From: Brachyspira hyodysenteriae ATCC 27164
GTDB lineage: Bacteria > Spirochaetota > Brachyspiria > Brachyspirales > Brachyspiraceae
Reading direction: 5' to 3'
Assembly: GCF_001676785.2 (NCBI RefSeq)
Contig: NZ_CP015910.2
Span: forward strand, 2,046,001 to 2,110,000
Length of the DNA: 64,000 nt
Shown here one piece after another: positions 1-9,100 of this stretch. The position numbers and the translations under genes were made by a program. The notes below the pieces were generated by a model. It made no database searches and had not been told where the DNA came from. It saw only the letters and a list, made by a program, of their open reading frames with translations. The first letter of the stretch is position 1. Each line of letters opens with the position of its first letter.

Positions 1-272
1 TTTTTACCATGATTTATATTCTCATTTATTTTTATATATTTAGTAACTATATTTTGCATTTCTTTATATTCTTCCAAGCTGTAAATAAATTCTTTATCCT
101 GAAAGATAATATTTACAATATCATCACTATATTTCATCAAGCCGTATATTAATGTCATTAAATAACTTTTTCCGCTGTTATTATCACCTATAAACAATAT
201 AAGATTAGAAAGTTCTATTTCTGCCTCTTTAATCTTACCGAAATTTTTAATTATTAGCTTGGAATATGACAT
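1..272 (-). CDS. AAA-family ATPase, N-terminal part (cut by window edge)
   Basis: The first 90 codons of a gene that runs off the left edge. The product begins MSYSKLIIKNFGKIKEAEIE and then has a Walker A motif, GDNNSGKS, at about residues 30-37. This is the arrangement of SMC/RecF-like AAA_15/AAA_21 ATPases, in which the first beta strands precede the P-loop. The ATG at 272-270 has an AAGG element about 8 bases upstream. Such ATPases may act alone, with a TOPRIM domain (OLD nucleases), or in toxin and defence systems; with the C-terminus missing I cannot choose. ATPase identity is secure, role unknown. Confidence 0.8.
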   Translation of the reverse strand, partial: MSYSKLIIKNFGKIKEAEIELSNLILFIGDNNSGKSYLMTLIYGLMKYSDDIVNIIFQDKEFIYSLEEYKEMQNIVTKYIKINENINHGK

Positions 273-705
273 TTTCAAAATACCTTTTTTAATTTGTATT
301 ATTTTATAATAGAATTTTATCTTTAACAAGTATTTTAATATATACATAAGTAAATATATTTTATCAAAAATAAAATTATATTTTTAATATATGGGGCTTT
401 GCCCCATACCCCACTTCTTTTGTTGTCACAAAGAAGCAAAAAGACTGCATTTTTGACCTAAAATTATGGTATTATCATTATTAAATACATATTCTTAAAA
501 ATTAAGCTGTAATATGTGCATTTTCGCGAAGCGTGTAAAAAAAGTAGATAATATTAATATATTTATATAGTTTTGAAATAGTTTTAATGTAAAAAAGCAT
601 TTAAATAACTTAACATAATATTTTTTATATAAATTCTAATAAAGCAATTTTTGTAATTACCGAAGATATAATATAATAAATTTATAAGATAATGGAGTGT
701 ATTAT
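273..705. repeat. 433-base gap with mosaic hairpin repeat modules
   Basis: No convincing gene. It holds a palindrome around TGGGGCTTTGCCCCA (391-407), then a hairpin with arms CTTCTTT (414-420) and AAAGAAG (430-436), then TTCGCGAAGCGTG (523-535). All three modules recur near 52153-52325, with the first two on the opposite strand. The GC content of these modules is well above that of the surroundings. The 3' end of the gap carries the flgG promoter. Confidence 0.7.
640..666 (+). promoter_or_regulatory. Candidate sigma28 (FliA) promoter of flgG
   Basis: TAAAGCAA at 640-647 and ACCGAAGA at 659-666 are separated by exactly 11 bases. The flagellar sigma28 consensus is TAAAGTTT-N11-GCCGATAA, so the first five -35 bases and the CCGA core of the -10 match. 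It lies 39 bases before the flgG start. The match is partial and the region is A+T-rich, so this is a plausible inference rather than a firm call. Confidence 0.45.
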
Positions 706-1500
706 ATGGTACGTTCTTTATGGACAGCTGCAAGCGGTATGAATGGTATGCAGTTCAAAACTGATACTATAGCCAATAACCTTGCAAATGTTAATACTAT
801 AGGATATAAAAAAGTTAGAGCTGATTTTGAAGATTTAATATATCAAAACTTAAAAATACAAGGAACTCCTGCTACAGAAGACACTGTAACACCTGTAGGA
901 CTTCAAACAGGACTCGGTGTAAAAAGTGCTGCTACTCAAAAAATGTTTGATCAAGGTTCTTTACAGGCAACAGGAAATAAACTTGATTTAGCATTAGAGG
1001 GAGAAGGATTCTTCCAAGTATTAATGCCTGACGGAAGTGTTTCTTATACTAGAGACGGTTCTTTCAAAATTGATGCTAACGGTCAATTAGTTACTTCTAA
1101 TGGATACAGATTAGTTCCTGAAATAGTATTTCCTGAAAATTTCTTGGTAGAGCAGATAAGCATATCAAGAGAGGGTGTTGTTTCTGTGAAAATAGGTGAT
1201 GAAAATGATCCTGTAGAAATAGGACAAATTACACTTCATAGATTCATAAATCAGCCTGGACTTTTATCTATAGGTGATAACTTATATAAAGAAACTATAG
1301 CAAGCGGACCGGCTTTTGAAGGCGAACCAGGTGCTAATGGATTCCCAAGAATTCACCAAGGTTTCGTTGAGATGTCAAATGTTAAAGTTGTTGATGAAAT
1401 GGTTGATATGATAGTGGCTCAAAGAGCTTATGAAATGAACTCAAAAGCAGTTCAAACTAGCGATAACTTACTTGCTACTGTTGTAAACTTGAAAAGATAA
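706..1500 (+). CDS. flgG: Flagellar distal rod protein FlgG
   Basis: A 264-residue protein with the family N-terminus MVRSLWTAASGMNGMQ, the rod signature ANNLANVNTIGYKK, and the conserved C-terminal helix ending MIVAQRAYEMNSKAVQTSDNLL. Length matches FlgG (about 260). FlgG forms the distal rod that crosses the periplasm between the MS ring and the hook; in spirochaetes the whole flagellum is periplasmic. The ATG at 706 is preferred over an in-frame GTG at 697 because GGAG at 694-697 is then 8 bases upstream. It stands alone, with no flgF or other rod gene beside it, and has a sigma28-like promoter and its own terminator. Confidence 0.95.
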   Translation: MVRSLWTAASGMNGMQFKTDTIANNLANVNTIGYKKVRADFEDLIYQNLKIQGTPATEDTVTPVGLQTGLGVKSAATQKMFDQGSLQATGNKLDLALEGEGFFQVLMPDGSVSYTRDGSFKIDANGQLVTSNGYRLVPEIVFPENFLVEQISISREGVVSVKIGDENDPVEIGQITLHRFINQPGLLSIGDNLYKETIASGPAFEGEPGANGFPRIHQGFVEMSNVKVVDEMVDMIVAQRAYEMNSKAVQTSDNLLATVVNLKR

Positions 1501-1528
1501 TTAAAAAAATAATATAACTAGTAAATAT

Positions 1529-1555
1529 AAAAGGAGGCTTTAAAGGCCTCCTTTT
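1529..1555 (+). terminator. Terminator after flgG
   Basis: Perfect 10-bp stem (1529-1538 with 1546-1555, arms AAAAGGAGGC and GCCTCCTTTT) with a 7-base loop. It lies between convergent genes and can act in both directions. Confidence 0.85.
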
Positions 1556-1581
1556 ATATTGTTTATAAAATAAATAATATT

Positions 1582-2139
1582 TTAAAATATTTCTTTTCTA
1601 TATATAGCACCATATGAACTATTTTCTTTCACATAAAGACTTACCATAGTATCATATTCATATTTTATTTTCTCTGCATAAGATTCGCCGTATATATCAT
1701 AAGCATTGCCTGCATTATAATATCTAAGAGACTTCACAATATCACCGTCGAATTTATCCAAAATTTTATCTATGAATCTTACACCAAGCACAATATTATC
1801 TCTAGGATCATACCTATTTAATTTAGGATCAACATCCTTATTTGCAATAGGTGTTATTTGGCAGTATCCGTAAGCATTTTTTCTTGAAAGTGCTGTAGGT
1901 ATGAAGCTGCTTTCAACTTTAATTAGAGCCACCATTAATAGCGGATCAACATCATAATTACTGCAAACATCGAAAACATCTTTTATGAACCAAAAATCCT
2001 GACTATAATGATTAGATACATCCTTAATTAATGTTACCCAATCATTAGATGGAAAGGAGTAATCATTGATGTTCAAACTATGCGTCTCAAGATTGAGATT
2101 GCAAAGAAATAAAACTAATATTATAACTATTCTTTTCAT
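1582..2139 (-). CDS. Lytic transglycosylase (SLT domain), exported
   Basis: A 185-residue protein with a hydrophobic signal peptide (MKRIVIILVLFLCNLNLETH), then an SLT/goose-lysozyme-like domain. ALIKVESSF contains the probable catalytic Glu76, followed by GYCQITP and a late YNAG motif. These enzymes cleave glycan strands of periplasmic peptidoglycan with 1,6-anhydro ring formation. The ATG at 2139 is chosen over one at 2229 because AGGAAG lies just upstream and the signal peptide then starts at residue 1. With flgG next door a role in rod penetration of the wall is possible, but that is only inferred from position. Confidence 0.88.
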   Translation of the reverse strand: MKRIVIILVLFLCNLNLETHSLNINDYSFPSNDWVTLIKDVSNHYSQDFWFIKDVFDVCSNYDVDPLLMVALIKVESSFIPTALSRKNAYGYCQITPIANKDVDPKLNRYDPRDNIVLGVRFIDKILDKFDGDIVKSLRYYNAGNAYDIYGESYAEKIKYEYDTMVSLYVKENSSYGAIYRKEIF

Positions 2140-2295
2140 AAACTTCCTGTTAAATTTTAATATCCTATAGTTGTAGTATAAATTACCTATAAATAAAATC
2201 AATATAAAATTATATTTAAAAATTAACATTTTTTTTTAAAATGTCAGTTAAAAAATATATTTTTTTTACAATAAAGATATAGTGTATAAAAACAT

Positions 2296-3135
2296 CTATA
2301 ATGTAATAGTTCCTTCAAAACAATATCTTGCTTCACCCTTCATAAAAACATTATCATTTTCATATCTTAAAATCAAATCACCGCCTAAAAGATGATTAAG
2401 TATAATATTATCAGTTCTTCCGCTTATAAAACCAGCAACACATACAGCCGAAGCACCTGTACCGCAGGCTAGAGTTTCTCCGCTTCCTCTCTCCCAAGTT
2501 CTTTGCTTCACCTCTCCCCTATTTATTATCTCTACAAATTCTACATTAGTTCTATTTGGAAATATGCTATTATTTTCCATATAACTTCCTATAGAACTAA
2601 TATCCATATTATGAAGATCATTTACAAATATTACAGCATGCGGATTACCCATAGATACTGCTGTAAAATAATAAGTTTTATCATTAAATATTATAGGCTC
2701 ATTAATAATAGGGGTTTTATCTATGGTAGTAGGTATTTTAAGCCCTTCTAATATCGGAGAACTCATACTAATCTCTACAGTATCAACCTCTTCATCTTTT
2801 AAAAATAATTCTGCCTCCAATATACCTCTTAAAGTTTCTATTTTCATAGGATTATTTTTACTAATCCCCCTATCATAAGCATATTTAGCAACGCATCTTA
2901 TACCATTACCGCACATTTCAGATTCGCTTCCGTCATAATTAAACATTCTCATCTGTACATCAGCTTTATCACTCGGCATTATAAGTATTATACCATCTGC
3001 ACCTATAGAGTAATGCCTATGACTTAATATAGGAGAATATTTAATAGCATCTTCAACTGTAAATTTTTCTTTGAAACAATTTATGTATATATAATCGTTT
3101 CCTGTGCCATGCATTTTAGTAAATGATAAATCCAT
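2296..3135 (-). CDS. dapF: Diaminopimelate epimerase
   Basis: A 279-residue protein, normal length for DapF. Both active-site cysteines are present: C75 in MCGNGIRC and C224 in ACGTGAS. It interconverts LL- and meso-diaminopimelate, the last epimerisation before peptidoglycan cross-link precursors and lysine. The start MDLSFTKMHGTGNDYI is the family's typical beginning. lysA, the next pathway step, lies 20 kb away in this window and not in the same operon. Confidence 0.97.
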   Translation of the reverse strand: MDLSFTKMHGTGNDYIYINCFKEKFTVEDAIKYSPILSHRHYSIGADGIILIMPSDKADVQMRMFNYDGSESEMCGNGIRCVAKYAYDRGISKNNPMKIETLRGILEAELFLKDEEVDTVEISMSSPILEGLKIPTTIDKTPIINEPIIFNDKTYYFTAVSMGNPHAVIFVNDLHNMDISSIGSYMENNSIFPNRTNVEFVEIINRGEVKQRTWERGSGETLACGTGASAVCVAGFISGRTDNIILNHLLGGDLILRYENDNVFMKGEARYCFEGTITL

Positions 3136-3221
3136 AATAAACCCTTAAATATTTTTTATATTCTATAGTTTATATATTTTATAATATAATAGAAATTAAG
3201 TAAATATTTTATAAAAATACA

Positions 3222-3255
3222 GCTAATACCTTTTAACTTTATAAAAGGTATTAGC
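3222..3255 (-). terminator. Terminator after katA
   Basis: Perfect 14-bp inverted repeat (3222-3235 with 3242-3255, loop 6). On the minus strand it is followed by a T-rich run, as expected for a Rho-independent terminator of katA. Confidence 0.8.
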
Positions 3256-3317
3256 CTTAGAGATTAAAATTTGATAATTTATTTAATATTTATTTATATA
3301 TATCCAAGTTTTATTAA

Positions 3318-4769
3318 TTATTTTATGTCTTTCTCATCAAAGCCCAATGCTTTAGCAACCCCAAGTCCATAAGCTTTATCAACATTCATACAATTTTTTA
3401 TATGTCTTAATTGTACTTCTTTAGTAACACCATTCATATCTCTTGCTGTATTTTCAAATAATACTTGTTTTTGTGCATCTGTCATAAGATTGAATAAAGC
3501 TCTTGCATCTGTGTAATAATCATCATCATCTTCTCTATGATCATATCTGTAAGCATCGCCGTAAATTTTTAGAGGCGGTTCAGCATATTCTTTCTGCTCT
3601 TTCCATTCTCCCTGAGAGTTTGGTTCATATTCTACTTTAGAACCATTAGACTCTACTCTCATATATCCGTCTCTATGATAAGTATTAGGTTTAAATTTTG
3701 GAGCATTTACAGGTATGCTTGAATAGTTAACACCTAATCTATATCTTTGTGTATCAGTATATGAGAATAATCTTCCCTGAAGCATTCTGTCTGGTGAGAA
3801 TCCTATACCAGGAACTATTGTAGAAGGACTGAATGCTGATTGTTCTACTTCTGCAAAATAGTTTTCAGGGTTTCTATTTAATTCTAATACACCTACATCA
3901 ATTAATGGATATTCTTTTTGAGACCATGTTTTTGTTAAGTCAAAAGGATTTCTCTTGCTTGCATTAGCCTGTTCTTCAGTCATTATTTGAATCTTCATAT
4001 TCCATCTAGGGAAATCTCCTCTCTCTATAGCTTCAAATAAATCTTTTTGAGAACTTTCTCTGTCTTTTGCTATGATTGCTTCAGCTTCCTGGTCTGTTAA
4101 ATTTTTAATTCCTTGCTGAGTTTTGAAATGGAATTTTACCCAATATCTTTTTCCTTCTTTATTTATAAAACTATAAGCATGACTGCTGAAACCATGCATA
4201 TGTCTGTAACTGTAAGGTATTCCTCTGTCGCTCATATCTATAGTTATTTGGTGAATAGCTTCTGGTAAAGAAGTAAGAAAGTCCCATTTATTTTGAGCAC
4301 TTCTCATATTAGTTTTAGGATCTCTCTTTACAGCATGGTTCAAATCTGGGAATTTTAAAGGATCTCTGAAATAAAATACAGGAGTGTTATTTCCAACTAA
4401 ATCCCAGTTTCCTTCTTCAGTATAGAATTTAATAGCAAAACCTCTTATATCTCTTTCAGCATCTGCCGCACCTCTCTCACCTGCCACTGTAGAAAATCTT
4501 ACAAATAAATCAGTTTTCTTTCCAACTTCAGAGAATATTTTTGCCTTAGTATATTGTGTAATATCATGAGTTACTGTAAATGTACCATAAGCACCTGAAC
4601 CTTTAGCATGCATTCTTCTTTCAGGTATAACTTCTCTATCAAAATGTGCCATCTTTTCCATAAACCATACATCTTGTAAAAGCATAGGTCCTCTGGCACC
4701 TGCTGTCATAGAATGCTGATTATTTTCAACCGGAGCACCGAATTCAGTTGTTAATTTTTTATCTGACAT
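3318..4769 (-). CDS. katA: Catalase, monofunctional haem type
   Basis: A 483-residue small-subunit (clade 3 size) catalase. Visible are the catalytic His54 in [10 protein letters not shown], Asn127 in [10 protein letters not shown], and the proximal haem ligand Tyr337 in [14 protein letters not shown]. It dismutates hydrogen peroxide in the cytoplasm; no signal peptide is seen. The start has AAGGAG 7 bases upstream. It is divergent from ferrochelatase, which makes its cofactor, with a PerR-like box between the two promoters. The gene is intact and all key residues are present. Confidence 0.97.
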   Translation of the reverse strand: MSDKKLTTEFGAPVENNQHSMTAGARGPMLLQDVWFMEKMAHFDREVIPERRMHAKGSGAYGTFTVTHDITQYTKAKIFSEVGKKTDLFVRFSTVAGERGAADAERDIRGFAIKFYTEEGNWDLVGNNTPVFYFRDPLKFPDLNHAVKRDPKTNMRSAQNKWDFLTSLPEAIHQITIDMSDRGIPYSYRHMHGFSSHAYSFINKEGKRYWVKFHFKTQQGIKNLTDQEAEAIIAKDRESSQKDLFEAIERGDFPRWNMKIQIMTEEQANASKRNPFDLTKTWSQKEYPLIDVGVLELNRNPENYFAEVEQSAFSPSTIVPGIGFSPDRMLQGRLFSYTDTQRYRLGVNYSSIPVNAPKFKPNTYHRDGYMRVESNGSKVEYEPNSQGEWKEQKEYAEPPLKIYGDAYRYDHREDDDDYYTDARALFNLMTDAQKQVLFENTARDMNGVTKEVQLRHIKNCMNVDKAYGLGVAKALGFDEKDIK

Positions 4770-4808
4770 ATTAAAAACTCCTTAATAGTATTTATTATCA
4801 ATAAATAT

Positions 4809-4836
4809 ATTATACTAAATAAATATTTTATTTCAA
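4809..4836 (-). promoter_or_regulatory. katA promoter
   Basis: On the minus strand TTGAAA (4836-4831) and TATAAT (4814-4809) are separated by 16 bases, 40 bases before the katA ATG. Confidence 0.7.
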
Positions 4837-4845
4837 GCCTATTGA

Positions 4846-4860
4846 TAAAAATTATTATAA
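4846..4860 (-). promoter_or_regulatory. PerR/Fur-like operator between katA and hemH
   Basis: Read on the minus strand, TTATAATAATTTTTA matches 12 of the 14 fixed positions of the PerR box TTATAATNATTATAA. It sits 10 bases upstream of the katA -35 element. The sequence is all A+T in an A+T-rich gap, so chance is a real alternative. No perR gene is in the window. Confidence 0.4.
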
Positions 4861-4915
4861 AATATTAATAAATTATTAATAAAAAATATTAAATAATAAA
4901 AAATCAAAATAAGTA

Positions 4916-4944
4916 TTGACTAATAATTAAAAAAAATATATATT
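4916..4944 (+). promoter_or_regulatory. hemH promoter
   Basis: TTGACT (4916-4921) and TATATT (4939-4944) with a 17-base spacer, 34 bases upstream of the hemH ATG. Confidence 0.65.
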
Positions 4945-4978
4945 TAATAATAAATATTACTAATAAGGATTATATATT

Positions 4979-5974
4979 ATGAGTAACAGAAAAGAGACAA
5001 CTATACTTCTAAATATGGGAGGACCTAGAAATTTTGATGAAATAAATACTTTTTTAGTAAATATGTTTAATGATTATTATATACTCAATATAAAAAATAG
5101 TTTTATAAGAGGTATGATAGCCAAAAAGATAGTAAACAAAATAAAACCTGATGTAATAAAGCATTATGAAGCTATAGGAGGAAAATCACCAATAAATGAA
5201 TATACTGAAAAACTTATAAATAAATTAAATGAGTTAGACAAATCAAAAGATTATAAATACATAATGAACTATACTCCGCCTTATTCTTATGATGTATTAA
5301 AAGAGTTAAAAGAAAATAATATAGATAATATTACATTATTCAGTATGTATCCTCAATATTCAGAAGTTACAGTAAAATCATCTTTAGAAAATGTTTATAA
5401 AGCTATGAAAAAATTAAAATATAATCCTAAAATAAATATAATAGATAGATACTATGACAATGAATATTATAATAATTCAGTTGTAAACTTAATAAAGAAT
5501 AGTATAGCTGATAAAAATGCAGAAGAATACATATTAATATTTTCTGCTCATTCAATACCTAAAATGTATGCTGATAAAGGCGATCCTTATGAATATGAAT
5601 GCAATTATAATGTTCAAGTATTAAGAGAAAAACTCAATAATGCAGGATTAAATTTCAAAGATATTGTTCTTTCTTATCAGTCAAAAATAGGAAAAATTGA
5701 ATGGCTGGAACCATCAACTATAGATACAATAAAAAAATATAGCGGCGAAAAATTAATAATATATCCTTTAGCATTCACAATAGATAATTCTGAAACAATT
5801 TATGAAATAGATATTGAATATAGAGAAGAAGCTATTAACAAATATAATATTAAAGATTTTATATTATGTCCATGCTTAAATGACAATACAGATTTTGCTG
5901 AAAGTATAATAGAAATATCAAACAGTTATAACAAACAGAATTTAAATATTCATTATAATAAAAAAATAGTTTAA
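4979..5974 (+). CDS. hemH: Ferrochelatase
   Basis: A 331-residue protein starting near LLNMGGPRN, as in the family. It has the metal-inserting His191 in FSAHSIP and the signature SYQSKIGKIEWLEPST. It inserts Fe2+ into a porphyrin to make haem (protoporphyrin or coproporphyrin route; I cannot tell which from sequence alone). AAGGAT precedes the ATG. No other haem biosynthesis gene is present in the window. Its pairing with katA suggests haem is made or finished to supply catalase. Confidence 0.93.
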   Translation: MSNRKETTILLNMGGPRNFDEINTFLVNMFNDYYILNIKNSFIRGMIAKKIVNKIKPDVIKHYEAIGGKSPINEYTEKLINKLNELDKSKDYKYIMNYTPPYSYDVLKELKENNIDNITLFSMYPQYSEVTVKSSLENVYKAMKKLKYNPKINIIDRYYDNEYYNNSVVNLIKNSIADKNAEEYILIFSAHSIPKMYADKGDPYEYECNYNVQVLREKLNNAGLNFKDIVLSYQSKIGKIEWLEPSTIDTIKKYSGEKLIIYPLAFTIDNSETIYEIDIEYREEAINKYNIKDFILCPCLNDNTDFAESIIEISNSYNKQNLNIHYNKKIV

Positions 5975-6024
5975 AAAATACATATAACCTTTTTATATTC
6001 ATTAAGTTTTATAATAAGAATAAA

Positions 6025-6097
6025 TTTTAAAGTAAATTATGTTGTAATAAAATATTTTATAATTAAAATATTTTTACTTTCATTATTTACTTTAAAA
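6025..6097. repeat. Nested inverted repeats between hemH and the A2M gene
   Basis: A perfect 13-bp outer inverted repeat (6025-6037 with 6085-6097) encloses a perfect 11-bp hairpin (6049-6059 with 6064-6074, loop TAAT). The right outer arm overlaps the likely -35 of the next gene. It could be a hemH transcript end or a regulatory structure. Confidence 0.55.
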
Positions 6098-6113
6098 TTA
6101 TTTATGATATAAC
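6086..6113 (+). promoter_or_regulatory. Probable promoter of the A2M gene
   Basis: TTTACT (6086-6091) and TATAAC (6108-6113) with a 16-base spacer, 34 bases before the ATG. Confidence 0.45.
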
Positions 6114-6147
6114 ATTACAAGATAAAAATATCGTTTCTGGAGCTTTT

Positions 6148-9100
6148 ATGGGAAAACTTATTGTAAAACTAAAAACTATTTATTGTATTATAATAATGTC
6201 ATTAATTTTAACAATGATAACAGGAGTTAGTATGTTTGCAGCGGTAGCTATAGATAGAACTACTCCAATAGGGGAAAATACAAGCAGAGCAAATTATGAA
6301 GCAATAACAGTTACATTCAATCAGCAGATGGTCGCTTTGCAGGCTATTAAAGAAGTAACTAATCAATACTTCAATTTTAATGTAGATGTTAAAGGTACAT
6401 ATAAATGGCTATCTATTAATACTTTAGCATTCTATCCTAGCGAACCTTTACCAGATAATACAGCTATTGAAGTTACACTTAAAAAAGGAATAAAAAGCGA
6501 ACTTACAGGCGATATATTAGAAAATGATTATACTTGGACTTTTAATACTTTAAGACCTATAATGCAAAAAAGTTCTCCTTATGACAGACAATCAGAACTT
6601 CCTACAGATGTTAATATAGTTGTTTATTACAATATGCCTATATATCTTCAAAGTGCAAAAGAAAAAATACAATTAATAGCAAGCAATAATAATACTGCTA
6701 TAGATTTTGATGTAAGATATGCAAAAATAGAAGATTTAAGAGAATGGGAAACTAATTCATATGAGTTGGAACAAGTATTAGTTATAAAACCTAAAAAAGC
6801 TTTAGCTAAAAACGATGAGATAACAGTATATATAGAAGAGGGACTTGCTGCTGTTAATGGTAATTTAGGCACAGCAAATAGTTCAAGTTTTAATTTTTCT
6901 ATACATGATGAATTCTATTTTAAAGGAAACAGTGAACAAACAGTAACAGCATCATATTCTCCTGAAGCTCCTAAATTAGAGTTTAGTACAAGAGTTGAAT
7001 GGGCTGACTTAATAAGAAATATGGAAATCACTCCTGAAATTCAACTTCCTACAGAAGAAGAAATTCAGCAGAACTCTTGGTCATCTAAAAGTTTTTCACT
7101 TTATCAATTAAGATTCAATCCAAATGTTACATACAATATAAAAATCAACGGAAGTTTAAAAGACTCTTACGGACAGACTTTGGCTCAAGAACAAAATATC
7201 ACTTTAAATGTTACTGATTATAACCCAAGCGTTTCTATACCTTCAGGAATGGGAGTTGTTGAATCTTATGAAGGAATAAAACTTCCTGTACAGGTAATGA
7301 ACCCTAATACTATTAATATACAAAGCAGATATATTGACAAAGAAAATATCATACCTTTCCTATTTGTAAATAAGCAGGTATACAGATATGATGAAACTCC
7401 TGAATTTAGAAGATATACAAATCAGTATAAAAATTTATTCGGATACAATAATACTTCAGAATATACTCCGGACGTTGAAAGAAACAGATATATTACAACA
7501 GCATTATATTTAACTAATTATATGGACAATAAACAGTATGGACTTTTATCTATAAAGTTTGATAGTAAAACAGGATATCAAAGTCAGTACGATTATTCTA
7601 CATCTTCACAGATACAAATAACATCTATGGGATTAACAGGTAAATTCTCAGGCGATTCAAACACTATATTTGTAACTGATTTAAAAACAGGAATGCCTGT
7701 TGAAGGAGCTGAAGTAGAAATAAGAGATGATTTCAACAGAGTTTTAGCAAGAGCTACTACAGATGAAAATGGAATAGCAACTACTAAAGGCTTCAGAGAA
7801 TTAGGAATAAAAAGAGCAAGCAGATGGGATACACCAAGACAATGGGCTATAGTTACAAAAGGCGATGATGTATCATTCATAAATAGTGATTGGGGTACTG
7901 GTGTTTCACCTTGGAGAATGGATATAAGTTATGATTATTCACCTGCTGATAGAGATTATAATGGTTCTATGTTCACAGAAAGAGGACTTTATAAACCTGG
8001 TGAAGAAGTACATATAAAAGGTGTTATAAGAGAAAATATATTAGGAAACTGGAAAATAGCTAGAGATTTCAAAACAGGATTATACACTGTTAATAATTCA
8101 AGAGGAGAAGAAATACATAAAGGAACAGTTACTTTAAATGAATATGGTTCTTATTTAATTGACTTCACTCTTCCTGCTGATGCTCCTACAGGATATTACA
8201 GTGTAAATGTTGAATTCAAAAGCGATTCAAATAAACAAAGCGATGAAGAAAAACAAGAAGGCGTAAAAGATCAAACATATAGTTTATCTCAAAGCTTCAG
8301 AGTAGAAGAATTTAAACCTTTAGAATATGAAAGCAGACTTTGGGTTGAAGATAAGAATTATTATTTAGGCGACACTATGCCTATTAAGATGTCAGGCTGG
8401 TATTTATTCGGCGAGCCTATGATATCTAATCAAGTAGATTATAATATATCTATGAATGAAACTTTCTTCACTCCTCCTAATAATGCAGGATTCAGATTCA
8501 CTAAATTGAGCTGGTTTGAAGATGAGTATTATAATAATTATTATTCTATGATAGCAAATGGTACAGGTGCATTAGATGAAAACGGTGAATATGCTTATGC
8601 TCCTACTATAGATGCAAGCCGTTCAATACATGCTGCTTATGTTACTATAGAATCAACTGTATCAGGTGAAGATTCTCAAAGAGTAAGCACAACTAAAAGC
8701 GTATTAGTTCATGGAAGCGATTATTATATAGGTATAAAAAGACAAGGCTATTTCTTAGAAACAGATAAGCCTACACAATTAGAATTCATTGCTGTTGATC
8801 CTGAAGGAAACAGACTTGAAGGCAAAAAAATAGAAATTCAAGTTATAAGAAGACATTGGGAATCTGTAAGAAAAGCTATAACAGGCGGAAGATTTGAATG
8901 GGAATCTAAACAAATAGACGATGTTGTTGAAACTACTACAGTTACAACAAAAAAAGATCCTGTTGCCTACAGCTTTACTCCTACAAATTCAGGACTTTAC
9001 ATAATATTAGCAAGAGCAAAAGACTCTAAAAACAGAGAAGTTGCTTCTGATGAATATATGTATGTTATAGGTAAAGATTATGCTCCTTGGGCTATGTTCG

